Of a stretch of DNA of 15,837 nucleotides, positions 1 to 5,751 are shown in pieces; within the stretch, counting starts at the first letter, position 1, and every line of letters begins with the position of its first letter. The position numbers and the translations under genes were made by a program. The notes below the pieces were generated by a model. That model worked only from the letters and a program-made list of their open reading frames with translations. It was not told the origin of the DNA and ran no database searches. The stretch spans positions 1-15,837 of the forward strand of contig JAEKLK010000182.1 of NCBI GenBank assembly GCA_019509895.1. The letters run 5' to 3'. This stretch comes from Betaproteobacteria bacterium (GTDB lineage Bacteria > Pseudomonadota > Gammaproteobacteria > Burkholderiales > SG8-39).

Positions 1-1326
1 GTCGCTCGGAAGGCGCTGCGTGCTTGAGGCGGCGACCGTGGAAGGTGCAACGCGCAGGTAGGGCTCCTCTGGCGCCGCGGCGGCGAAGCGATCGAGCGCT
101 TTCCCGTCTTTGGGCTGGAATTCCAGCCAGAAGCTGCCCTGCTGCGAGAACTGGTTGCGTATCGCGTCCAGCCGCGCGGCGTCGCCGGCGAGAATCAGCG
201 TCCAGGCGCCCTGCTGCACGTCCTGCGCCTTGATTTCGCTCCGATAAGGAAGGTTGAAAACGAGCGGCTTCGTGCCGAAGGTCTCCTCAGCCATGGCGGC
301 TAGACGCGTGACCACCCAGCCCTGGCGGAAGTAGTTGTACATGGCAAATACGCCGCCCGGCGCGAGGGTGCGCTTGACGTCCTCGAAGGCCTCGTGCGTG
401 AAGAGGAAGTTCTCAAGCCGCAGGCTCGAGTATCCCGAATGCAGCATGAGCGAATCGACGAGCGCGTACACCGCGAGATCGTATTTGGCCTCCGTATGCC
501 GCATGAAGCTGCGCCCGTCGTCGAGATGGATCGATACGCGAGGATCGGCGTACGGCTGGTTCGGGTGAAAACGCCGGCCGAGCGCGTTGATGCGCGGATC
601 GATCTCCACCGCGTCGATGTGCCGGGCGCCGGCGCGCAGCGCGACGGCGACGTCGTTGCCGCTGCCCGCGCCGATGATCATCACGCGCTCCAAAGGCGCG
701 CCGGCGGCGCTCACCTGCACCGGCCTTCGCCATCCGGCGAAATGCAGCATCAGCGTCGCGACTACCGCGAGCCATACCGTGGGCGGCGCCTCCAGGTAAC
801 TCATGGCCGCGAACGCGAGGATGCCGCTCAGGCTTCCCACTACGTCGATGCTGTAGGCGGCGACGCGATCCGGGATGGCCGCGAATGCACGGCCCATGAC
901 TTGGCCGAGGCCGACGAAGGAGAGCGCGATCAGCATGAAAAACACCCCTCCCACCGCCCAGATGGGTACGCGCCAGCGAGTCGGATCGGCCGGCCGGTAT
1001 TCGGTGCCGAAGTAGATGAGCTGCGGCGCGCCTTGCTGGTCGCCGACATTGATGGTGATCGCCTCGGCCCATTGCCAGTAGGCAAGGTGCACGGCCACGG
1101 CCGCCGCGAAGGCCAGCATGGCGAGCGGCAGCGCGAACGGCACGGCGTCGCGGCCGGTGCGCGCCGACAGGAGGCCGATGCTCATGCCGAGAAAGCAGGC
1201 GAGCAGCACCAGGTTCGTGAAAAAAGTGAGGAATACGACTGTGCTGCCGAAGAAGCGGATCGCCGCCAGCTCGAAAAACAGGATCAGGAAGCTGATGAGG
1301 AACAGCTCACGCCGCGGTCGGGCCAT
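1..1326 (-). CDS. Membrane-anchored spermidine-synthase-like SAM-dependent methyltransferase (partial, C-terminus beyond left edge)
   Basis: The frame is open for 442 codons from an ATG at 1326 to the window edge, with no stop. Residues about 9-28, 31-54, 62-83, 119-145 and 157-197 are hydrophobic and look like five or six membrane segments. A Rossmann methyltransferase domain follows: glycine-rich motif I GAGSGND at 219-225, the acidic EIDP at 241-244, and LDDGRSF at 268-274. The layout matches integral-membrane proteins annotated as spermidine synthase-like. The usual catalytic aspartate motif after strand 4 (DSTDP-type) is not there: the stretch at 282-293 reads YDLAVYALVDSL. Aminopropyl transfer is therefore doubtful and the substrate is unknown. 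The gene is co-directional with soxB, 64 bp downstream of it, and may be the tail of the sox operon. The fold is fairly certain; the function is not. Confidence 0.8.
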   Translation of the reverse strand, partial: MARPRRELFLISFLILFFELAAIRFFGSTVVFLTFFTNLVLLACFLGMSIGLLSARTGRDAVPFALPLAMLAFAAAVAVHLAYWQWAEAITINVGDQQGAPQLIYFGTEYRPADPTRWRVPIWAVGGVFFMLIALSFVGLGQVMGRAFAAIPDRVAAYSIDVVGSLSGILAFAAMSYLEAPPTVWLAVVATLMLHFAGWRRPVQVSAAGAPLERVMIIGAGSGNDVAVALRAGARHIDAVEIDPRINALGRRFHPNQPYADPRVSIHLDDGRSFMRHTEAKYDLAVYALVDSLMLHSGYSSLRLENFLFTHEAFEDVKRTLAPGGVFAMYNYFRQGWVVTRLAAMAEETFGTKPLVFNLPYRSEIKAQDVQQGAWTLILAGDAARLDAIRNQFSQQGSFWLEFQPKDGKALDRFAAAAPEEPYLRVAPSTVAASSTQRLPSD

Positions 1327-1390
1327 GCTTTCTTCTTCTTTTTTTTATTGTTGTTGTCGCGCCCTCCAGCATACCGCGACGCGAGACGGT
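1327..1390 (-). promoter_or_regulatory. A-rich leader between soxB and the membrane methyltransferase gene
   Basis: On the minus strand this gap ends in an unusual purine tract directly before the ATG at 1326: three CAA-type triplets, a run of eight A (plus-strand T8 at 1339-1346), then three GAA triplets. AAGAAGAAAG is the nearest thing to a ribosome binding site. In so GC-rich a region the tract stands out and could act as an unstructured, translation-enhancing leader. This is inference from composition only. No hairpin with a U tract in the direction of transcription is visible, so it does not look like a terminator for soxB. Confidence 0.4.
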
Positions 1391-3067
1391 TCAGGGAACT
1401 CCGAGATTGCTCCCCACGCCGATCAGCCGGGGCCGCCCCGCCTCGATCGCCGGCACGGTCTTCTGCGCGCGCAGCCAGCGTGTGACTAAATCCCACACCG
1501 GCTCGCCCTCCACCCCTTCGCGCACCGGCGCCCAGCCGGCGACCTTGTAGCGCCTGTCGGCGGCGAGCGGCTTGCCGCTAAGGCGCAGGTCCGAAATGCG
1601 CGAGCCGCTCTTCGCTCCCGGCGCGAGCGCATACGTAAGGCCGCCCACGCGCACCATGTCGCCGCCCTGCTGCAGGTACGGATCGGCATTGAAGAGGTTG
1701 TCGGCGATGTCCTCCAGGACGGCCTTGATCTCGGCGCCGGTCAGCTCGCTCACAGTTACCTGCGGATAGGTAATGGCGGTCTGCGCCATCACATCTTCCA
1801 GCGTGATGGCCTCGCCCGGCAGGATGCTCGTTCCCCAGCGGAAGCCCGGAGAGAACGCAATCTCGGCGTCCTTCTCGGCCATCAGCGCACGCAGGATCAG
1901 CTCGTCCATCGTGCCGTTGAAGTTGCCGCGCCGGTAGAGCAGCGCTTCGCTGCGTGCCAGCCTCTCGCCGAGCCGCGCGGCGAAAGGGGCGCGTACGCGC
2001 TCGATGTAGGCCGCCATGCCCGCATCGGGCGGCAGCAGGTTGGCGAATACCGGCAGTAACCGGTAGCGATAGCCGCGCACGCCGCCAGCGCCGACGTCGA
2101 GATCGAGAACGCCAAGGAACTTGCCGTGCGAGCCGGCATTGGTGACGAGCGTCTTGCCAACCACCACCGGCGCCGGCACACCGTCGTGCGTGTGGCCGCC
2201 GAGGATCGCATCGAGACCGCGCACGCGAGCGGCGAGCTTCAGATCGACGTCCATGCCATTGTGCGAAAGAAGCACAACCACCCTTGCGCCCTTGGCGCGC
2301 ACCTCGTCGATTAGCTTCTGCACCCTCGTTTCCTGGATGCCAAACGACCAGTCGGGGAAGCGATGCCGCGGATGAGCGATCGGCGTGTACGGAAACGCCT
2401 GGCCGATGAGCGCGATTGGCACGCCATTCGGGCTCGGAATCGCGTACGGCGCGAATACCGGCTCCTCGAAGTCGAGCGTCCGCACGTTGTGCGCGAGGAA
2501 CTGGATCGGCGCCAGCTCTTTCACCGCAGCCAGCATGCGCTCTGCGCCGTAGGTGAATTCCCAGTGCGCGGTCATGTAGTGCACGCCGAGACCCTTCTGC
2601 GCGCCGATCATGTCCGCACCTTGCGTCCATAGCGCCGTAGCCGAGCCCTGCCAGCTGTCGCCGCCGTCGAGGACGAGCGGGTGAGGGCGGGAGGCGCGCA
2701 GGCGTTTCACCAGCGTCGCGAGGTGTGCGTACCCGCCCATGCGCCCGTAGCGGCGCGCCGCGCTCTCGAAATCGAGATGCGTGAAGGCGTGCGCCGCCGC
2801 GCTGCCCGGGGCGATGCCGTAGTGCTTGAGGAACGCCTCGCCGACGAGGTGCGGCGGAAGTCCATTCCCCAGGTTGACGCTCGGCTCCCGGAAATGCACC
2901 GGCAGGAGCTGCGCATGTACGTCAGTGATGTGCAGCAGCGAGACGTTGCCGAAAGGCGCGAGCTCGTAGAGCTCATCGGCCGCCTGGGCCTCGCTTTGCC
3001 CGGCGCGCAGCCCGGCGCCAGCCGCCGCGGCCAGCGCGAGGAGCCTCAGGAATTCGCGGCGCTGCAA
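1391..3067 (-). CDS. soxB: SoxB, thiosulfohydrolase of the Sox pathway
   Basis: A 558-aa periplasmic enzyme of the metallophosphoesterase/5'-nucleotidase superfamily. In the family it uses a dimanganese centre to release sulfate from the S-sulfonate bound to SoxY. Metal-binding motifs run in order: HITDVH at 46-51, DGGDSWQGS at 134-142, AHNV at 192-195, SHNGMD at 268-273 and GGHTHDG at 290-296. The 5'-nucleotidase C-terminal domain follows. The N-terminus MQRREFLRLL plus an Ala-rich stretch is a twin-arginine export signal. The start is a TTG at 3067, chosen because it puts the RR motif directly at the N-terminus and because no ATG or GTG follows nearby. It begins one base after the soxX stop codon, so translational coupling is likely. 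Length is normal for SoxB. Confidence 0.97.
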   Translation of the reverse strand: MQRREFLRLLALAAAAGAGLRAGQSEAQAADELYELAPFGNVSLLHITDVHAQLLPVHFREPSVNLGNGLPPHLVGEAFLKHYGIAPGSAAAHAFTHLDFESAARRYGRMGGYAHLATLVKRLRASRPHPLVLDGGDSWQGSATALWTQGADMIGAQKGLGVHYMTAHWEFTYGAERMLAAVKELAPIQFLAHNVRTLDFEEPVFAPYAIPSPNGVPIALIGQAFPYTPIAHPRHRFPDWSFGIQETRVQKLIDEVRAKGARVVVLLSHNGMDVDLKLAARVRGLDAILGGHTHDGVPAPVVVGKTLVTNAGSHGKFLGVLDLDVGAGGVRGYRYRLLPVFANLLPPDAGMAAYIERVRAPFAARLGERLARSEALLYRRGNFNGTMDELILRALMAEKDAEIAFSPGFRWGTSILPGEAITLEDVMAQTAITYPQVTVSELTGAEIKAVLEDIADNLFNADPYLQQGGDMVRVGGLTYALAPGAKSGSRISDLRLSGKPLAADRRYKVAGWAPVREGVEGEPVWDLVTRWLRAQKTVPAIEAGRPRLIGVGSNLGVP

Positions 3068-3068
3068 A

Positions 3069-3659
3069 CTACCGGTTGACCGGCGAGGCGGGGTCGAGGA
3101 GGAGCGCGACCAGGTCCTTGATCTGCTCCGGCGTCAGCGTCCCGGAGGCGCCGAGGCGCGGCATCTGCGAGCACAGGTTGTACGCTTTGGCGTTGTAGAT
3201 CTTGCCGTAAACGTAATGCTGCACCTCGGGGCTCGCGCCGCGCGTCCGGCCGAAGCCACGCAGGCTCGGACCGAGCGTGCCGTGCGAGAGCTCCTGCGGC
3301 GAGAGCTCGTGGCAGTTGTAGCAGCTGCCGCCCGCGGCGTCGCCCGGCTTGTCGTTCCAGGTTAGGCCACGGCCGCTTTGCGCGATCGCCTCGCCGCGCT
3401 GCCAGTCGCCGAGCAGGCTTCCTTGCGGATAGGCGATGGTCTTCATCTGGTCGGCTTGCAGCGCCTTGGCGAGTTCGGCAGGCGGCCGGTCGTGGCTTTC
3501 GGTGCACAGGCGCTGTACGCCGTCCTGCACCACCCTGTCCATGCCCGCCTGCCCGCGTCCGTGGAAATCGCGCTGCATCACCTTCTGCACGTCCTGCGGC
3601 GTCGGATCGCCGAGGGCAGGCAGCGTCACCAGCGCGAGCAGGAGCGCGAGCCGGCTCAT
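3069..3659 (-). CDS. soxX: SoxX, c-type cytochrome subunit of SoxXA
   Basis: A 196-aa monohaem cytochrome c with a Sec signal peptide (hydrophobic residues 4-16). Haem attaches at C113-Y-N-C116-H117. M166 in SQMPRLG is the expected methionine axial ligand. With SoxA it forms the periplasmic complex that oxidatively couples thiosulfate to SoxY. The ATG at 3659 overlaps the soxA stop by four bases (ATGA). The frame stays open further upstream, but that part is antisense-like and lies inside soxA, so the internal start directly before the signal peptide is correct. Two extra cysteines, C52 and C163, are present, the second three residues before the ligand Met. The roughly 90 residues before the haem motif make this one of the longer SoxX forms. 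Confidence 0.95.
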   Translation of the reverse strand: MSRLALLLALVTLPALGDPTPQDVQKVMQRDFHGRGQAGMDRVVQDGVQRLCTESHDRPPAELAKALQADQMKTIAYPQGSLLGDWQRGEAIAQSGRGLTWNDKPGDAAGGSCYNCHELSPQELSHGTLGPSLRGFGRTRGASPEVQHYVYGKIYNAKAYNLCSQMPRLGASGTLTPEQIKDLVALLLDPASPVNR

Positions 3660-4447
3660 CGCTTGTTGCCGGGCCCGTGGTACGTCTCGCCGCGGGCGGT
3701 GGCGGTGAGGAAGTGGATCAGCGCGACCGTGGTCTCGGAGGCGAAGGTGGGTTCCGGGGTCCGCATCTGGCGATAGCAGTCGTTCATGCGCCATTGCAGC
3801 GTGACCAACTGGCTGGTCGACACGCGATAGGCCGGCCAGGTCGCGATAACCGGGCGCGCGGCCTCTGGCTTGTAGAGCACCGGCAGCTCCTGCATGCGGA
3901 TACGCTTGCCTTCGTCGCCGTGGCAGCTGGCGCAGGAGAAGTCCCAGGCGCCGACGCGATGGAAGTAAAGCGCGCGTCCGAGCTCGTAGGAGGCTTTCTC
4001 CTTCGGATGCGACATACCGGGGGCGATCCTCACGCCGCGCGATTGCGCGGCGATATAGGCGGACAGGGACTCGAATTCCGAAGGGCGGTCGGCGCTCCCG
4101 AACACGCGGCGGGTCGCCTCCTCGCGGCTGCGGCCCTGGAGCGTCGTCATGCAGTGGAGAAGCCGCGTCTCGAGGTCCATGACCGAGTCGGCATCCTTGA
4201 AGTAACGCGGCAGGTGGGCGTAGGCGCCTTTCAGCACGCCCGGGCCTTCACCGAGATCGCAGCGCTCCAGGGATACCTTCTTCGGCCCCTCGGGCTTTTT
4301 CCAGAGCGCCTCGCCCTCCACCTCGAAGAGCTCGGCGGGGCTGCCCTCGGCGATCATCTGCCGGTAGCGCTGGATCTCGCGGGCGCTGTCCTGTGCCTGC
4401 GCCAGCGCCGCGCACGCCGCCAGAGCGGCGAAGGCCGCGAGCCTCAT
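3656..4447 (-). CDS. soxA: SoxA, sulfur-oxidising c-type cytochrome (monohaem form)
   Basis: A 263-aa secreted cytochrome, with a signal peptide over residues 1-18 ending AQA. It is the catalytic subunit of SoxXA. A single CxxCH lies at C172-A-S-C175-H176, and C224 in MNDCYRQMR is the family's active-site haem-ligating cysteine, persulfidated in characterised SoxA proteins. The N-terminal cytochrome half has no CxxCH. It keeps two lone cysteines, C63 and C99, at the places where monohaem SoxA proteins replace the lost haem by a disulfide. It is a monohaem SoxA, so the complex with SoxX should carry two haems. Its start overlaps the soxZ stop (ATGA at 4444-4447) and its stop overlaps the soxX start, which indicates tight translational coupling. 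Confidence 0.96.
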   Translation of the reverse strand: MRLAAFAALAACAALAQAQDSAREIQRYRQMIAEGSPAELFEVEGEALWKKPEGPKKVSLERCDLGEGPGVLKGAYAHLPRYFKDADSVMDLETRLLHCMTTLQGRSREEATRRVFGSADRPSEFESLSAYIAAQSRGVRIAPGMSHPKEKASYELGRALYFHRVGAWDFSCASCHGDEGKRIRMQELPVLYKPEAARPVIATWPAYRVSTSQLVTLQWRMNDCYRQMRTPEPTFASETTVALIHFLTATARGETYHGPGNKR

Positions 4448-4758
4448 GCGACCGCGGCTTCAGTGCTGTTCGACTCCCCTTGGTTGTCGAGCCAGCTCAC
4501 TTCGATCTTGTCGCCCTTGGCGCCACCCTTCAGCCGGAAGGAGAACACGGGATTGCGCGACACCGCCTGGCTGATCTGCGCGTCGACGACGGTCCGGCCG
4601 TTGACCTTGACCGTCAGGTTCTGGATGAAGTGCATCGGCACGAGCTTGCCATCGGGGTCCTTGCGCTGCCCGGTCTCCATCGGATGGTTCATGAGCACGC
4701 GAATGTCGGTGTAGCCCTGCCCGAGCAGCGCGCGCATCTTCATCGGTCCTGCTGCCAT
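4444..4758 (-). CDS. soxZ: SoxZ, sulfur carrier complex subunit
   Basis: A 104-aa protein with no signal peptide of its own. In the family it is exported together with its Tat-targeted partner SoxY and forms the SoxYZ carrier. Recognisable SoxZ features are the early HPMETGQRKD segment (residues 25-34), the YT-D-R-V-MNHPM strand before it, and the immunoglobulin-like beta pattern through NPVFSFRLKG. It begins 12 bp after the soxY stop. That spacer reads GAGAAAGAGACC on the coding strand and contains a purine-rich ribosome binding site. The stop overlaps the soxA start by four bases. Confidence 0.96.
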   Translation of the reverse strand: MAAGPMKMRALLGQGYTDIRVLMNHPMETGQRKDPDGKLVPMHFIQNLTVKVNGRTVVDAQISQAVSRNPVFSFRLKGGAKGDKIEVSWLDNQGESNSTEAAVA

Positions 4759-4770
4759 GGTCTCTTTCTC

Positions 4771-5208
4771 CTACCCGCCGCAGCCGCCGATGGTGACCTT
4801 CACTTCCTTGGTCGCCGAGTAGTACTTGCCGGCGGCCTCGGCGAGCACGCGGATGTCGGAAGTCTCGCCCATCTTCACGTTCAGCTTCGCGTACGGCAGC
4901 GCCCCGTCCCTGAAGTCGAAGCGCGACGCGAGCGGGAACGGGTTCTTCTCGATCACCACGATAAGGGCGGTCGTGCCCGGCACGGCGCTCGACACCTCGA
5001 TCGGCACCACGGCGCCGTTCTCGGCGATCTCCGGCGCGTCGATGACGACCTCCTTGCTCGGCGTGGCGCCGGCGACGCCGAGGCTCTTCAGCGCGTCGCC
5101 CGGCGTCTTCGCGCCGAAGGCGTCCTTGTTCCAGGCGGCAAGCGCGGCGAGCGGACGCGCAAGGCCAAGAGCGAGCGCCGCGAGCAGCGTGCGGCGTAGG
5201 CGATTCAT
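4771..5208 (-). CDS. soxY: SoxY, thiosulfate/sulfur carrier subunit
   Basis: A 145-aa carrier protein ending in the diagnostic flexible arm GGCGG. C143 is the cysteine to which sulfur intermediates are covalently bound during thiosulfate oxidation. The N-terminus MNRLRRTLLAALALG has paired arginines and a hydrophobic core, consistent with Tat export of the SoxYZ complex and cleavage near ALA (residues 22-24). The rest is the expected beta-sandwich, with a conserved IEKNPFPLASRF segment (86-97). The start is supported by a strong GGAGG at 5217-5221 (minus strand), 8 nt from the ATG. It lies 27 bp downstream of moaC in the same direction. Confidence 0.97.
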   Translation of the reverse strand: MNRLRRTLLAALALGLARPLAALAAWNKDAFGAKTPGDALKSLGVAGATPSKEVVIDAPEIAENGAVVPIEVSSAVPGTTALIVVIEKNPFPLASRFDFRDGALPYAKLNVKMGETSDIRVLAEAAGKYYSATKEVKVTIGGCGG

Positions 5209-5216
5209 GCGTTCAT

Positions 5217-5221
5217 CCTCC
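5217..5221 (-). promoter_or_regulatory. Shine-Dalgarno sequence of soxY
   Basis: GGAGG on the minus strand, 8 nt upstream of the soxY ATG at 5208. It is the clearest ribosome binding site in the window and fixes the soxY start. The three-codon ATG-AAC-GCA-TGA frame starting right after GGAGG overlaps the soxY start codon. It is too close to the Shine-Dalgarno sequence to be translated efficiently. Confidence 0.8.
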
Positions 5222-5235
5222 GTCGGGGCGCCATT

Positions 5236-5730
5236 CTAACTGCCCGTACGGCGGAATACCCCTGATCGGCCGCCGCTCTTTTCCTCCAAGCGAACGTCGC
5301 CGAGCGTCATGCCGCGATCGATGGCCTTCACCATGTCGTAGACGGTGAGGAGCCCGACCGCCGCGCCGGTGAGCGCCTCCATCTCGACGCCGGTCGGGCC
5401 GCGGCATTCCACGCGCACTGAGATGCGCACCGCGGCCGGCCGCCGCTCTAGCGCGAAATCGACTGCGACGCGCGACAGGGCGAGCGGATGCGCGAGCGGA
5501 ATGAGGTCCGAGGTGCGCTTGGCCGCCTGGATCGCCGCCAGGCGCGCGACTGCCAGCACGTCGCCCTTTTTTGCGCTGCCTGATTCGATCGCTTTCAGCG
5601 TCGCGACCTGCATGGTGATGCGGCCCGAGGCCACGGCGACGCGATGCGTAGCCGGTTTCTCGCCGACGTCGACCATGTGGACCGCGCCGCGGCGATCGAA
5701 GTGGGTCAGCTTCTTAACGGAAGCGGCCAT
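5236..5730 (-). CDS. moaC: MoaC, cyclic pyranopterin monophosphate synthase
   Basis: A 164-aa cytosolic enzyme that converts the MoaA product 3',8-cyclo-7,8-dihydro-GTP to cyclic pyranopterin monophosphate in molybdenum cofactor synthesis. The family's catalytic residues are at a constant offset of four from E. coli numbering: K55 (KKGD), H81 (LAHPL), D132 and K135 (YDMVKA). MVDVGEKPATHR (19-30) and GPTGVEMEALTGAA (111-124) are typical. The ATG at 5730 gives the usual length. An in-frame ATG at 5745 would add five residues but falls on the predicted -10 element. The gene is divergent from the M48 protease gene, with only 21 bp between starts. It lies 27 bp upstream of soxY and is probably the first gene of that operon. 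Confidence 0.96.
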   Translation of the reverse strand: MAASVKKLTHFDRRGAVHMVDVGEKPATHRVAVASGRITMQVATLKAIESGSAKKGDVLAVARLAAIQAAKRTSDLIPLAHPLALSRVAVDFALERRPAAVRISVRVECRGPTGVEMEALTGAAVGLLTVYDMVKAIDRGMTLGDVRLEEKSGGRSGVFRRTGS

Positions 5731-5739
5731 GGCGGGGGA

Positions 5740-5746
5740 TATCATA
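5740..5746. promoter_or_regulatory. Overlapping divergent -10 elements for moaC and bepA
   Basis: The heptamer TATCATA contains a plus-strand TATCAT at 5740-5745 (5 of 6 matches to TATAAT), 6 nt before the bepA ATG. It also contains a minus-strand TATGAT at 5746-5741 (5 of 6), 10 nt before the moaC ATG. The whole space between the two start codons is 21 bp, so the -35 regions must lie inside coding sequence. No strong TTGACA match was seen at the right distance. The call rests on sequence resemblance and position only. Confidence 0.45.
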
Positions 5747-5751
5747 GCCGC

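Noticed and set aside
1339..1346. T8 run as intrinsic terminator
   Set aside because: On the transcribed minus strand it is an A run, and nothing on the plus strand ends there; no hairpin precedes it.
394..1485. Long plus-strand open frame (363 codons) opposite the membrane methyltransferase gene
   Set aside because: It is antisense to a gene with clear motifs and membrane segments, its product is low-complexity Arg/Asp/Glu/His, and it arises from the GC-rich codon bias of the true gene.
3660..3794. N-terminal extension of SoxX by 45 codons
   Set aside because: It lies inside soxA in another frame, is Arg/His-rich, and precedes a proper signal peptide start at 3659.
3677..4714. Plus-strand frame of 345 codons opposite soxX/soxA/soxZ
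   Set aside because: Shadow of the sox genes, with no recognisable domain and crossing three true genes.
4393..5199. Plus-strand frame opposite soxA/soxZ/soxY
   Set aside because: Antisense shadow; composition is His/Arg/Val/Asp-rich with no fold.
5205..5216. Three-codon upstream ORF (ATG-AAC-GCA-TGA) overlapping the soxY start
   Set aside because: Its ATG directly abuts the GGAGG, so initiation there is unlikely; probably incidental.
5644..5751. N-terminal extension of the M48 protease by 36 codons
   Set aside because: It would lie antisense to moaC and bury the signal peptide that begins at the ATG at 5752.
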